From assembly GCA_963082975.1 (NCBI GenBank), contig OY720346.1:34995787-35059786 (forward strand): a DNA stretch of 64,000 nt, given 5' to 3'. Under the pieces are notes generated by a model, which had not been told where the DNA came from, made no database searches, and worked only from the letters and a program-made list of their open reading frames with translations. Origin of the DNA: Labia minor. Its lineage: Eukaryota > Arthropoda > Insecta > Dermaptera > Spongiphoridae. Below, in pieces: positions 21,872 to 34,424 of this stretch (the first letter of the stretch is position 1; every line of letters starts with the position of its first letter). The position numbers and the translations under genes were made by a program.

Positions 21872-22354
21872 AAAGATAGAGAGTTAATATATAATTGGAT
21901 ACAATCGTGTCATTGAAAGGGAAAGGAAGAAATGATACCTCTTATGGTAAATAATGAAGATTATTATATAAATGAAGAATTTCATGATTGTGTGAATAAA
22001 TTAAATGAGCCTTATGAGAGACAATAACATCAGATAGGAGGGAATTAGAAGAAAATGGATATGAAGTTTTATTGATTCAATTTATTTAAGTACTTTAAAA
22101 AATTATGTTTCAACCAAAAAGTTTAAATTATTTTCATTTGATTGATGAATTGATAAAAATTTCGCTTTCCGATTGGTAAAAATACGCAAAAACACTCGCA
22201 ACATACACTCACACATTTAGAGTTTGTCGTTTATATAATAAACAAAAAGAAAAAAAAATAAATAAAATAACGTTGTTATTATTTTTATTATGGTTCATAG
22301 ATTAAGTTCACCTGTTGGAATCAGTCTTTGTTTTAGTAATTTATTATCTTTTTT

Positions 22355-22687
22355 TTATACATAAGCTTCAACTCTTCGTCCGGGAAATTTATTAAAAAAG
22401 TCTCTCCAACTTGTTAATGTCTTGCTGGACCATACCCAAAATGAGGATGTAATCCCGACAATCAATGCCATTAGATATTTTATCATAAACATTTCAAAAT
22501 TGGGCTTATGACCTAAATCTCTGCCTCGTTGACCAACTGGACATGGAATAGCATAACGAGATTGATTCCCCGGCCGACTACACACCTCACTATTCCAGGT
22601 GAGCATCCAGGAATCGAAATACCCCTGTTCATAGAACAAACAAGCGAGAACAATCTGCGCAGGTAGCATGTATAAGACAGAGAACAC
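22355..22687 (-). CDS. fz: frizzled, last coding exon (TM6, TM7, C-tail)
   Basis: This exon encodes the last 110 residues of a Frizzled Wnt receptor. It opens after a TTGCAG acceptor with VFSVLYMLPAQIVLACLFYEQ (TM6), then an extracellular loop with the conserved Cys in SEVC and AIPCP, then FEMFMIKYLMALIVGITSSF (TM7). The cytoplasmic tail begins with KTLTSW, the KTxxxW motif that binds Dishevelled, and ends RRVEAYV. The -AYV end resembles Drosophila Fz (from memory), supporting an fz/FZD1-2-7 class receptor over the fz2-fz4 classes. It joins in phase with the exon at 29538-29743. Stop TAA at 22355-22357. Frizzled acts at the plasma membrane in Wnt and planar polarity signalling. Confidence 0.96.
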   Translation of the reverse strand: MFSVLYMLPAQIVLACLFYEQGYFDSWMLTWNSEVCSRPGNQSRYAIPCPVGQRGRDLGHKPNFEMFMIKYLMALIVGITSSFWVWSSKTLTSWRDFFNKFPGRRVEAYV

Positions 22688-23813
22688 CTGCAACAAACAA
22701 TCAAAGAAAACAAAAAAAAAATCAAGATTAGTTCAAAAGAAAACAAAAAAAAATGTAACATAAAACACAAAGTACTTATATATACTTTAAGTTAAATTAA
22801 ATACATGAACACACACACAATTACAACATTGAACAAGAGAAAAAACTATGTAGTAATGAGTTAGTAATAAATAATGTATTTTATCAGTTACTTAAATTAA
22901 AATATTCTTATAAATTTGAATGAATCAATTTTGTATATTTGTGAAATTGTTTAAAAATAATTTTCGTTAAATTTCAATGAGACTAAACAATTTTACATAT
23001 AAATATTATTTTTCATTAACCACCTAAAATGAATCAGAATTGATATAATATAAGAATTTCCATTTAATTTATATAAAAAATAATAATAATACAATTATAT
23101 ATATAAATTCCAGATCATATATCTTCTCAAATACTTAATAATAAAATTATTATTATTAACAAAATGACTAAAATAAAATTTATATTAACTATTTACTAGA
23201 ATTTTCAAAATATACTAATATAGATCTTTATTATCTACTTTCTTTATTCTGAAAATTAAAAACTACAATAAATTGGTATAAAAAAATAAATACATTTTCA
23301 TCACCCCTAGGCCCTTTTACTTATCTATCACTGTCTATCACTATCGCAATAATTTTGTTTATACATCAATATCTATTATATATAGAGATAAAATGATATA
23401 TTTTTCTTTCTCTCTCTCTCTTTCTATAGATATATTGGAAGTAAATTGAGCCTTTTTAAAGGGGAATATGGTAAATTGAGTCTCCCTGCCTTTGTCTGAT
23501 CATTCTTTATTACTGGGGTAGTCAAGAATGAATACAATGAGAGCTGATTCCGCATTTTCATCTATGCTAGGCTACAAACAGTATTCAAATTTAAATTTTT
23601 CCCACAAAATCTCAAATATTATATAAAGTATACATATTCATGAGTATAATGAAATAAATTTAAAAGTGATAAATAATAAAATATAATAATTTATAATTAT
23701 TTACAATTTTTAATATAAATATGTATCTTTTATCAAAAGAAATGTGTCAAAATATTTAGAAATTAAAGAAAAAATATGAATTGATAATATTAATAATAAT
23801 AAAAATAAGTTGA

Positions 23814-24416
23814 CCTGTGGCCAGGTCCGAACCGACCGACTGTTTGAAATAAATTAATTTCCAGCTACAGAAACAATTTCAAATAATTTTAATATATCTA
23901 TTAATATAATAAAAAACAGATATGGATACATAAATAATAAATATAAACATTTTTAATTTTATTTTATTTATAATATATATGAAGACCAGGCTGTGACGTC
24001 ATGAATGGCTGGATGACGTCATATAATTTTAAATCAAGAAAAAACTAATAAATATGATTTTTCTCGAGGATAAAACCAATACAAAGTACATGATTCGTGG
24101 TGATATATAAAAAATCTCCTTTGGTGTGAAAATAACCCTTTCCTTCCTATCGTCGATCGCTAATACTACCACTTCCGGTTTCCGGAATTGCACCAAAAGT
24201 TGATCAATTCATCCCACTGATGCATTAAGTAAATATACCAAATTTCATCAAAATCGGTTGAGCCGTTCAGGCTATACGGACGGACGGACGGACAGACATC
24301 ATGCTAAAAATACTTTTTTCTGTTTAGAAAATGCATGATTCGTGGAGATATGTAAAAATCTCCACATGTGAAATTTGGTGTGAAAACAATACCTCCCTTA
24401 CTATCGTCGGTCGGTA
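23814..24416 (-). mobile_element. HINE copy 2, in the fz intron
   Basis: A near full-length copy oriented in the fz sense. The 3' hairpin end lies at 23814-23835 and the TACCGACCGACG end at 24416. TGACGTCA occurs at 23994-24001 and 24014-24021. The GTCC microsatellite (read as GGAC on this strand) is at 24280-24296. The second interior module is slightly shortened. Confidence 0.75.
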
Positions 24417-25639
24417 ATAATGAATTTAGATTTTCAAGGTGTTTATAGTTAAATTTTATTTTAATGAAGAGATGTAGTTATCCATTAAAATCAGTGTATC
24501 TTGTGTGATTGTATACTCTCCAGTTGTAATTGAAAAATGTTTTACTTTATTATTATTTTTTTTAAAAAAATTCATTTTGCAATTTATTTTTAAATAATTT
24601 ATTATGTAGAAACTGTGCAGTATATTCAATGTCATTATAAACTGGTCATAAATAATTTTTTTTTTAATGTACTTTTAAAAGGTAAATTATTATGTATACA
24701 TAATACGGTCAGTAAGATATTTAATAAAAAAATTTTAAGAGGATGAAAATGTTTTTTTAGTATATTTATTCATTTATTTATGCATTATAAAGATAACGTT
24801 AACTATAATTTCAATTTAGGTTGTTTATGAATGGACACTTAAGTAAATGCGACTAATAGCTTTTGATATAAAAATAAAACTTGAAATTTTTGTGTAAAAA
24901 TTCAATTATTTAGACATTCAGGTAACTGGACCGAAGAACCGCTCAATCCATCTGAGTTTTAATAGCACTTAATAATATTGAGTTATGATTATTAAAGATT
25001 ACGATTAAAAGAGCAAAAAAAAAGTATTTCAGAATTTATTTATACTTATTTAAAAATAAAACCTTTATAAACTATCATTTGCTTGTAGATGGTAATAGCA
25101 TATGGAACTACGTGTGAATATGTTAAACTTATCAAAAAATAAAAATAATATATAAATAATAAATATTTTATAGTTAATTTTATTTTTTTTATTTTTAAAA
25201 AAATATTACAGTTCAGAGGTGAGAGGTTTTATATAATATTTAAATATGTAATTATTTTTAATATTATACCGTAATATTAGATTTTCCATAAACTTTCTAT
25301 TGAATATTAATTTTTATGGGTTAACTAGTTGATTCTTTGGCAATTAATCCCCTTTCACTAGGCATATTTGAAATTAATATTAAATCCTAGCCATAAAAGA
25401 TATTTATAAACACATAATTTTCATAATAAATATGAACATTTAAGCCTTTTTTTCTGTGAAATTTAATATGTAAATAGATAATTATTATACGAGATCTGAG
25501 AGAAATAACTTTCATTATATTCCTGATTTAATTAATCGAAATATTGATTCATATTATTTGGATTAAAAGTAAAAACACAAAAACATATAAATGTTTTATC
25601 TAATATACTGATAATATATAATATTTTATAATTTATTTA

Positions 25640-26075
25640 CGGAGTATAATAAATTGAGGACGTCATTTAATTCTCCTACTATATATCGAATCGAATATAA
25701 AGATAAATCTTCTTCTAAACATTGTATGAAATAATTTCAAATAATTTAAATCCATATCTATTAATGAAATAAAAAAAAATCAAATATGAATATAATATAA
25801 ATATTTTTAATTTTATTTTAAGAATATAGATATAAATCTCACAGGCGGTGGTTGTGACGTCAGGAAAGCTGGATGACGTCATATAATTTTAAATTAAAAA
25901 AAATTAATGAAGATGAATTTTTCCAGAGATATGATCAATAAAACTTAATTTTTCTTTATAAATACTATCTCTGGTGTGAATTTCAAAAAAAATAGTTAGA
26001 GCGGTTTTTGAGGACCCATGGCCATACAAACAAACAATTTTTACTCGTATAAGATAAGATAGCATTTTTTAAACT
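25640..26075 (-). repeat. HINE-related repeat (family C), in the fz intron
   Basis: On the minus strand it starts at TATCTTATCTTATACGAGT, passes a CAAAAACCGCTCTAACTA block and reaches the paired TGACGTCA module shared with the HINEs (sites at 25855-25862 and 25874-25881). Its 5' end differs from the HINE, but the interior is homologous. The same 5' block is seen at 33.7 and 58.3 kb. Confidence 0.55.
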
Positions 26076-27377
26076 ACACGTGTATAAAAGTTAATGCTAT
26101 CGGAACTGTTAAATTTAATTTAAAAAAAAAATTAAAATATAATTCACGGGAATAAACGTTACTATATATAAATTGGAGATTGCTCAGTCTACACTTTATT
26201 AGTCCTTAAATCTTATTGTTATTTATAAGAAATTCTGTAAAATTACTGCTTATTGTAATGGTACAATGTTGCCTAAACATTACAAAGTGGAAGGCAGTAA
26301 ATAAATAAAATACACTTTATTAGCCTATCTGAAAGAATATAAATTTAAATGTAGATGCCAATATTTTAATGTAAAATATTCTATAAAATGATTAAATTCC
26401 AATCAAAGATATTTAAAGAGTCTAACAAGGAAAGTCTGAGTGATTAATATCTTATAAAATTCAATACATATCTGGAAATAATCCCTGGAATATAAGTATA
26501 TATGATACTATAGATCATGGCTGTCAATATGAATAATAAATAATTTATAGTAAATAAATCAATAAATACTTAAAAATATTTCTATTGATTTATATCAAAT
26601 AAAAATATTTTTTTTTTAAAATTATAAATCATATCTAAATATTCACTATTATTATTAAATGAAATTGATTTTGGGTAAATACATATTTTTTTAAATTTTT
26701 TTATTTGAACATATAGTAACGATTTGTTTCATTATCCATTGTGTGCTTTGCTTGCAATTTTAAGGTTATTCACCTTTGTTTAAGAGTTGAGGTATGAAAA
26801 AAAATTCCTCGACACCTTTTAAAGCTATTATGGATGGATGAATGATACGTTAAATAATTATCCATTTATATATTTTGAATAATTATTTCCGTAATTTATA
26901 ATTATACATTTTCTACCGGTTAATTTTATAAACTAATTGCATCTCTATAACATATTCTTTTAATATTCTTTAATATTATTTAAATAAAATATTATGTTAA
27001 GACACAGAGAATAGAATTTAGGTAAACCAGGCATCGTAAGTTATATTCGTCAGATGATTGACTGGACAATACAAATTTTTATCCAAAATTGGAATTTGTA
27101 GGGAGAGACATGCATATATGATGATTTTTTAAAAATGTTAAATTACATGGAAGAATTATAAAGATAATATATTTTGATTTTTAAAATTACTAGAAATTAT
27201 AGATCTCAGAAATCTTATGAGACAGAAGAACCAAAAGATAAAATTTACATAATGTTTAAGGTCTTAAAGAGTCACTAACATATTTGTTTCAATATTACTT
27301 GATTGTGCTTGATTAGGATTAGATATATAGATTTGATTTTTGATTTAAAATAAATAAACTGTACATATCCTTTGGAG

Positions 27378-27598
27378 CAGGGATCGGCAACCTTTTTCAA
27401 TAGTCGGGCACATTTCTGAAATAATATAACAGGGGTCAGCACACTTGGTGATACTTAGAGCCATATTGAAAAATCGAAAATGTTTAAGAGTGTGATCGCA
27501 AAAACATTTTACCTTTTTTTTAGTAATAATATAATGCTTAGTAATTTGAATGCGGGCACTTGAAAATGGCTTCGTGGGCACCTGGTTGCCGACCCCTA
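27378..27598. mobile_element. hAT MITE
   Basis: The ~221-bp element has ends CAGGGATCGGCAACC and GGTTGCCGACCCCTA, imperfect inverted repeats typical of hAT elements. Flanking octamers CTTTGGAG and CATTGGAG match at 7 of 8. It contains a CCATATTGAAAAA...AAAACATTTTACC module shared with the remnants at 37.9 and 48.2 kb. Confidence 0.75.
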
Positions 27599-28661
27599 CA
27601 TTGGAGGATATTTTGAGTTTTGAAAATAAATTAATATTTATGAATGGAAGTGAAGACTGCAAGGTTGCCTGATCCAAGGAGATTCAATATATTTTACAAC
27701 TTTTATAGTAATAATTAATTTTCGGCACTATATACTCTTACGTATTTATTTATTTATTATAATTATTATTTTTATTTATAAATCCTTTTGTAAAATATCG
27801 ACAAATTTGAATTTTTCATAATAGAGTGAAAAGTTTTTCAAAGACAATTATTTTCGAAGAATTTCTTGGTTTTCTATAAGACTGACAGGAGGTTTTTATC
27901 CTACATATATATATTATTATTTTTTTTTGAAAGAGTAAAACCAGATCTCTTATTTAAAAAAAATGCTTGTCCTTGAAGTGATTTTTTTTTCTTTGAATGA
28001 CTACCAAGACTCGTGTATTTAGTGTGAAATGCTCAAAAGTGGCGATTTAGATGAGAGAGACCTCTTAAAAGTTGATAATAAAGACAGAAAGAGTTTTTTA
28101 ACGAATGAACGAAGAAAAAAAAACAAAAAACAAGAACAACTATTTCCTCTCTTATTCTTTTCAAATGTCTAAATTGTCTAATTAACGAAGAATTTATTAT
28201 CTATTAACGAACAGAATTTTTACACATACAAACACACATAAACATAACATTATGAAAATATTTATTTATTAAAATTCTTTTTATATGATAAATATATTAA
28301 TTATATTTTTGTTCAAAATTTTATTTTTATCAGATAAATATTTTAAATTAGAGTATGTCAAATGGCATTTAATTTATATTTTATGTGTAGAAAAAAGTCT
28401 CGGATTCTCGGAGTAACAAATTTATAATGAAAATTAAATTATATAAAAAATATATAAATAATATATAGATAGATTATAATTTCGATCTGGAAAATTTTAT
28501 AAATAATTTTAATTATTATTTACTTTTAAATTCTTTTATATTATATCAATCATTTTTCTGATCATATTGTGACCAATATAACTTTTAATAACCAAATCCA
28601 CTGTCATTCAATATTTATATTATTATAATAGTCCTATTATAGAAATAATATTAATCTAATT

Positions 28662-29411
28662 CAGTGGCGTACCTAGGGGGGGGGGGTGCGGTCCGCACCG
28701 GGCGGCACTTATCTTGGGGCGGCATTTTTTATATTTAGTTATAGTTGTAAAAAGCAACTTATTCATTTTATATTTATTTTTTTCTTTCTTGAATAATAAA
28801 TGATTATTAAGATTATTATAAGTTTACTATTTGAATTATATAAATTATGATTAACTATATAATTTTGAATATTATTCCTAGGTGTAGATAAATGCATTTT
28901 AGTGTAAATTTTGAATTCTAATTCCAAGAACAGGATAATAATTTTATTTTATTGTATTCATTAAAATTCGTTGAATTCGTAAACGCATCTTTACGATTTT
29001 GTTCGGCAATTTTTCCTAACTAAAATTTTTTGATATCAGTTTATAAATGTCATTTCTTTTGAAAAGTTTATATAATTACTTTGAAGTCATATACCAATAT
29101 TTTTTTAAATCATCGATTTTTCTTTTGAAAAGCAGGGCCGGCGGAAAAAATATAAATATAAATTTTGAGAGCATTATACACGATTTTTCTAGTTTGAAAG
29201 CTCTAGAATAGTAAATATTATATTAATATGTTTACGAGTGCATACATATATATATAAAAAAATTTACTCTGTGTATTAATTAATATTGATTAAATAACGT
29301 AATTTATTTATGTGTATTAATTTATAAAAAACATTATTTGATTGACTTATAATAAAAAGGGCGGCAAACTGGAGATCGCCCCGGGCGGCAAAAGTTCTAG
29401 GTACGCCACTG
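28662..29411 (+). mobile_element. Deletion derivative of the TTF-type hAT, in the fz intron
   Basis: The 750-bp element has the same ends as 12335-17065 (CAGTGGCGTACCTAGG...CTAGGTACGCCACTG) and the exact 8-bp duplication ATCTAATT at 28654-28661 and 29412-29419. It keeps ~190 bp of 5' end, ~300 bp matching 13625-13930, then jumps to about 16830. Nearly the whole transposase gene is lost, apart from its last ~20 codons. It would move only with transposase from a full copy. A G-run near 28677-28687 is expanded relative to the parent. Confidence 0.93.
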
Positions 29412-29537
29412 ATCTAATTAATCTATCAATAACAAAATTAATCTAAAAAAAATAGTAGGTATAATAGATATCCGCTTTTTTGTTGAATCTTATAAATAGT
29501 ATAAATTAAAAGTATAAATGTTTTTTCTTAAACTTAC

Positions 29538-29743
29538 CCCAATGCGTATCATCAATTTTTCAAGTTTATCTGTTTTTGTGCCATCATGTTTCATTACAGT
29601 GCGAATTCGAAATAATGAAACAAATCCAGCAAGCAAGAAGATAGTGCCAAGTACCAGGTAGACAAACAATGGCGCTAGTACAAAACCACGAAGCGCATCG
29701 ACATCCCATAAGCCAACATTGCATACACCAGAGAGGATATCCC
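29538..29743 (-). CDS. fz: frizzled, penultimate coding exon (TM5 and third intracellular loop)
   Basis: The 206-bp exon encodes [12 protein letters not shown], with the conserved loop Cys, then [16 protein letters not shown] through LLAGFVSLF (TM5) and the loop [20 protein letters not shown] before RIG at the splice site. These words are near-invariant in Frizzled receptors. The acceptor is TTCACAG directly before 29743 and the first codon is split (its first base lies in the previous exon). The donor GTAAGT follows 29538. The preceding exon, which should carry TM1-TM4, was not found in the remaining 34 kb of the window. Confidence 0.96.
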
Positions 29744-30559
29744 CTGTGAACAAAAAAAAAAAAGAGAATTGAACAATTAATCAAAAGATTTAAGATCAAT
29801 ATCATTTCACCACCACACTAAACAAATTTCTCTATTAAGATTGCAGAAAGCAATTTATTAGAGCATGAGAAATAATTATTAGAATACTAAAAAAAAAAAG
29901 AAATGTTATCATTAATTTTTGTGTGTGAATTTGCATTCATTTATATATTAAAATTCAATATCTTTTTATCGAATACGAGATAAATCAAAAAATCTAGAAA
30001 CGACTTAATTATACGGTTTAGGAGTTTTTTAAAAGGGATAGAGATTTATATCCACCAGAAATTACATAAGCTAGGTGAGTCAACGTTTTACACTTTTTGA
30101 CTTCATGTAAAGTGATTTCCATTCAAATTAGCAAAATTATTCATTTTATATCTCTATTTAATCTTAATAAAACCATCTTAAAAATATAATGTATAGTGAT
30201 ACAGCGAATTTATTTATTACCTATAATAGAATACATTTTATTTTTACTATAATTAAAAAAAAATTTTAAATAACAAATTATTAATACAAAAATTGTTTTA
30301 TCAGGATTCTGTAACTTTTGTCACCTTCATCATTCTGTATTTTAGTTTAGTAGCAAGTAAAAAGTACATTTATTGTGTTTCAGATATTTTTGAATTTTTA
30401 GAATTATCATTTCAACTATCTATCGAACAATATAGACATGATTGGATTTTAATTTGTAGATCGTCGTTCAAGGTATTATTTTATATTTTATCCATAAAAT
30501 CATTAAATATAATTTTTGTTACAATCAATTGACAACCAAATTTTTTTTTTTTTAAATAT
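29744..30559. other. Probable fz intron, AT-rich, no exon seen
   Basis: No recognisable coding sequence on the minus strand. The open stretch at 30293-30532 on the plus strand is AT-rich and without recognisable features. Confidence 0.5.
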
Positions 30560-30832
30560 CCTCTACACAGGGATGAGCAACCGTTTTTATCAAAGGGCCG
30601 AACGAAAGTTCAACATTTCATGGCGAGCCGCAGACAAAAACAACTTAATAAATTAATTAAACTTTAAATATTTATTTACAATATACATAATAAAGGGTGT
30701 TTCATAAATTATGAAGTTTTTTAATTGCGCGGGATTTTTTTGTTTGAAGATTGTCAGCACTGTTCCTATCATTTTCGTTATCTATTATCACTCCGATTAG
30801 AAGACCATTTGTCGTTTTTCTATTTTGTAGCC

Positions 30833-31432
30833 ATGGAGCGGTTCAGTATCGAGCAACGCATTCTTATTGTGAAAACTCATTACAAAAACGGGGAGTGCTA
30901 CGCAGAGACTGTCCGTAAACTTCCCTCGATCTTTGGACGTGACAATGACCGCAACAACAGTTTCGAGGTTGGTGCAGAAATTCGAAGAATCTGAGTCAGT
31001 TGCAACCAGAGAGAATATTCGAACGCAACAAAACATTGCGGTAGTGCAAGACAGTGTGAAAGTGAGCCCCGTGAAGTCGCTTCGCCGTCGTTCACAACAG
31101 CTGGGTATGTCAACATCTTCCGTGCATCGAATACTGAAAAAAATCTTCATATCTACCTTCAAGATTCAATTAACAGAAGAGCTGAAACCAGCAGATCATG
31201 CAAAACGGCGAATATTCGCCGATTGGATTTTGACTAGACAACAAGAGGACGACAATTTTTGTGAAGTCACAAGTTTACGTGAACAAACCTCAAACGATTA
31301 CTGAACTGAAGATGAAAATTCAACGGGAAATCGGGGAAATCGACAGGGACGTCTGCGAAAGAGTGTTAATTTCAACGATCGGATGACTGCCTGCAGAGAA
31401 AGTGGAGGTGGACATATGTTCGATATCATTTT
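30833..31432 (+). pseudogene. Mariner-like transposase pseudogene, DDE core deleted
   Basis: It starts MERFSIEQRILIVKTHYKNG, the usual N-terminus of this mariner-like family. A frameshift near 30945 moves to TVSRLVQKFEESESVATRE, then SLRRRSQQLGMS and LTEELKPADHAKRRIFADW. After the DDNFCE region it jumps to the extreme C-terminus (VNKPQTITELKMKIQREIG), so the catalytic domain is gone. The HINE inserted in the last few codons. Confidence 0.85.
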
Positions 31433-32056
31433 TACCGACCGACGATAGTAAGGGAGGTATTGTTTTCACACCAAATTTCACATGTGGAGATTTTTACATA
31501 TCTCCACGAATCATGCATTTTCTAAACAGAAAAAAGTATTTTTAGCATGATGTCTGTCCGTCCGTCTGTCCGTCCGTATAGATGTGTACAGCCTGAACGG
31601 CTCAACCGATTTTGATAAAATTTGGTATATTTACTTAATGCATCAGTGGGATGAATTGATCAACTTTTGGTGCAATTCCGGAAACCGGAAGTGGTAGTAT
31701 TAGCGATCGACGATAGGAAGGAAAGGGTTATTTTCACACCAAAGGAGATTTTTTTATATATCACCACGAATCATGCACTTTGTATTGGTTTTATCCTCGA
31801 GAAAAATCATATAGTTTTTTCTTGATTTAAAATTATATGACGTCATCCAGCCATTCATGACGTCACAGCCTGGCCTTGCATATATATTATAAACAAAATA
31901 AAATTAAAAATGTTTATATTTATTATTTATGTATCTATATCTGTTTTTTATTACATTAATAGATATATTAAAATTATTTGAAATTGTTTCTGTAGCTGGA
32001 AATTAATTTATTTCAAACCGTCGGTCGGTTCGGAGCTGGCCACAGGTCAACTTATT
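31433..32056 (+). mobile_element. HINE copy 3, innermost of the nest
   Basis: A full copy with TACCGACCGACGATAG at the left and the GACCTG-type hairpin variant GAGCTG-gcca-CAGGTC plus AACTTATT at the right. TGACGTCA sites at 31838-31845 and 31858-31865. The insertion sits in a T-run, fitting Helentron insertion between T residues. Confidence 0.78.
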
Positions 32057-32377
32057 CATTATTAAATCGAAGTATATGTTGAATGAAATTAAATAAAAAG
32101 TTTGAATTTTGCTTCGATTTTGGCTGATTTATTGCATTTTTAAAAACTCCGTACTTTATGAAACACCCTTTAGATGTCTCTTTCAACATCTCGAAAAATT
32201 GTTTCATTGTTGAAGCGATTAATATATTTAACTTAGTATAATATCATTTTATTGATATCCTAAACTTCTTTAGGGCCATTTAATTAATATTAAGTATTAT
32301 TCTTGGTGGGCCGCACAAACTTGTTCGATGGGCTGCATGCGGCCCGCGATGTACGGGTTTCTCATTACTACTCTACA

Positions 32378-33217
32378 GATAATTTTACCTTATTATCTTT
32401 TATATATAAATCATTTTTTCAAATTAAAAATTTCCTTGGGTGGATTATTAAAAAATACGAAATAAAAACACAAAAACCACATTTATTCACAATCAATGAT
32501 ATTTTTTTAGAATTAATATATATATTTGAACGATTAACTATTATCGCTTCACTTTTATGTTAGAAAGATAAATTTTATAACTCGTATCCATTTGGTTTAT
32601 AAAAAAATTACAAATTAGGATGATATCATCTACAAAAATTATTTTTAATAAAAGATCAAAAATGAAATCGTAAATTTTCAACTTTATTACTTTTTTTTTT
32701 ACTTATTGTTGATATATAATATGTGAGGAAAAGAGAGAAAAAGTTATTTATTTATTTGTTTAATAACAATGTTTCCTGTATCTTGTAAATATTTCTTTTA
32801 ATAAGTAGTATATAAATTAAAAAAAATATACCATCTTGAAAAGAAAAACAAGAAAAGTTTTATTACTTTTTACAATTAATCGTTTAGATTGCTTGGGAAG
32901 AAATTATTTATTTATAATTATTTCTTATTTACTTTCGATGGCCATATTTTATATTTTTAAATTTTTTATTCTTATCTATATTTTTTAAGAACAATTGATA
33001 CTAGAATTGTATATTTATAATCATTTTAATATATTTTATTCATTATTATTGATAACTATAAATAACTATAAATAATTATAGGTGTAGTGATTTTTAAAAT
33101 ATATAAAAGTAGGGATTGTTTGAAAAAAGTAAAATATGTAATAATTAAAATATAATAATTCAATACATATAATAATAAAAACAATATTTATAATAATATA
33201 CTTATCTAGGAATAAAA

Positions 33218-33251
<34 letters not shown>

Positions 33252-33690
33252 CCAAATTAAGAAAATAATAGTGTGTTTTGAAATTCATTTATTATGTATT
33301 TTTATTTATTTTTAAGTCCTTCGCCTGAAGATGTCAATGATAATAATAATAATGATGATGTTATTGTTGAAAATCGACCTCCTGTCTTCTTTATTTAATT
33401 TTCCGTTAGTCTATGAATCAATATAAAAGTATATATACATGTACTTTTATGTTTATATATATATAGAAGGCGAGGATGTTAGAGAGAAAAATGATGATGA
33501 TTATAAAAATTTCTCGCTTGTCTTTTTTATTTATTTATTTGTGTATTTTTATATTTATTTATTATTTTTTATTTTACAAGTCATTGAAATAAGTGAGTTT
33601 TGAAGGAGTGGAAAAATTTAGAATCAATTCTATTTTATTGTACGTATAATTGTTGAAGTTTGAAGGAAGACAGAAATTGTACACAATTCA
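32378..33690. other. AT-rich DNA, no gene seen
   Basis: It contains an AT microsatellite (about 33222-33250) and short TTTATTTAT runs. No coding pattern or known repeat was recognised. Confidence 0.5.
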
Positions 33691-33965
33691 GAGCTTTATC
33701 TTATCTTATTATGCTAGCTAAAATTGTATATATGTATTTATCTATATATATTGGTTCTCAAAAACCGCTCTAACGATTTTTTTCAAATTCACACTAGATA
33801 TAGTATTTATAAAGAAAAATTAAGTTTTATTGATGATATCTCTTGAAACATACAGCTTCATTATTAATTTCTTAATTGAAAATTATATATGGAAAACGTC
33901 AAAATTTTTAATACTGCCTGCTAAGACAGTAAAAAAATGACAATTTTTTATCTAAATACATATAG

Positions 33966-34030
33966 TCCAGCGGTTGGACTGATGTTTTAACGAGTGGATT
34001 TCGTCGGTTCGAAACTCGCCGGGTGAATCG
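33966..34030 (+). repeat. SINE-like tRNA-derived block
   Basis: An A-box-like TAGTCCAGCGG and a B-box GGTTCGAAACT are about 45 bases apart, followed by CGCCGGGTGAATC. The same tail pattern occurs at 51302-51369. It does not fold as a complete tRNA, so it is read as a SINE head or pol III promoter relic. Confidence 0.5.
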
Positions 34031-34424
34031 TTATTTAAAAATGAAAATAATGATTTTGTTATTTTTTTTTCTTTTTATCTATTGTTTACTTTTTAATAAA
34101 TTACTATTCTATATTTATTTATTCATTGTTCTTTTATTAATTAAGTTTTAGATAGTTTTATAATTTTTAATATTTTTTCAATAAAATATTATTTAATATA
34201 TTTATTAATATTATTTTATTTATTATTATTGAGTACCCGAAGTTCCATTCATTTTAATCAGATTGATGCAATGATGCAACAGTTAATAATTGTAATATTG
34301 TAATAAATTTCTATCTTGAAAATTGTTACATATTATTCAGGATATTTTAAAAACTATTTCTTTCTTTAATTAATATTCATTTTTTCTATAAGTCAGATAT
34401 ATTTCCAAATATTAAATAATTTTT

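Larger units (their letters stand above)
22688..29537 (-). other. fz intron loaded with transposons
   Basis: This 6850-bp phase-0 intron has donor GTAAGT (29537-29532) and acceptor TTGCAG (22693-22688). It holds a HINE (23814-24416), a HINE relative (25640-26075), a hAT MITE (27378-27598) and a 750-bp hAT derivative (28662-29411) ending 127 bp from the upstream exon. The rest is AT-rich. No additional exon is needed to join the two coding pieces. Confidence 0.85.
30693..32170 (+). mobile_element. Mariner-like element interrupted by a HINE
   Basis: The ends AAGGGTGTTTCATAAATTAT and ...ACTTTATGAAACACCCTT are inverted repeats flanked by TA on both sides (30691-30692 and 32171-32172). It contains mariner-like transposase remnants followed by a HINE at 31433-32056. 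Confidence 0.88.
30568..32369. mobile_element. hAT-like element, outer member of a three-level nest
   Basis: The ends CAGGGATGAGCAACC and GGTTTCTCATTACT form an imperfect inverted repeat. Flanking octamers CCTCTACA and ACTCTACA match at 7 of 8. Subterminal GGGCCG, GCGAGCCGC, GGGCCGCAC and GCGGCCCGC blocks are typical of hAT MITEs. The interior is interrupted at 30693-32170 by a mariner-like element. Without that insertion it would be about 320 bp. Confidence 0.7.
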
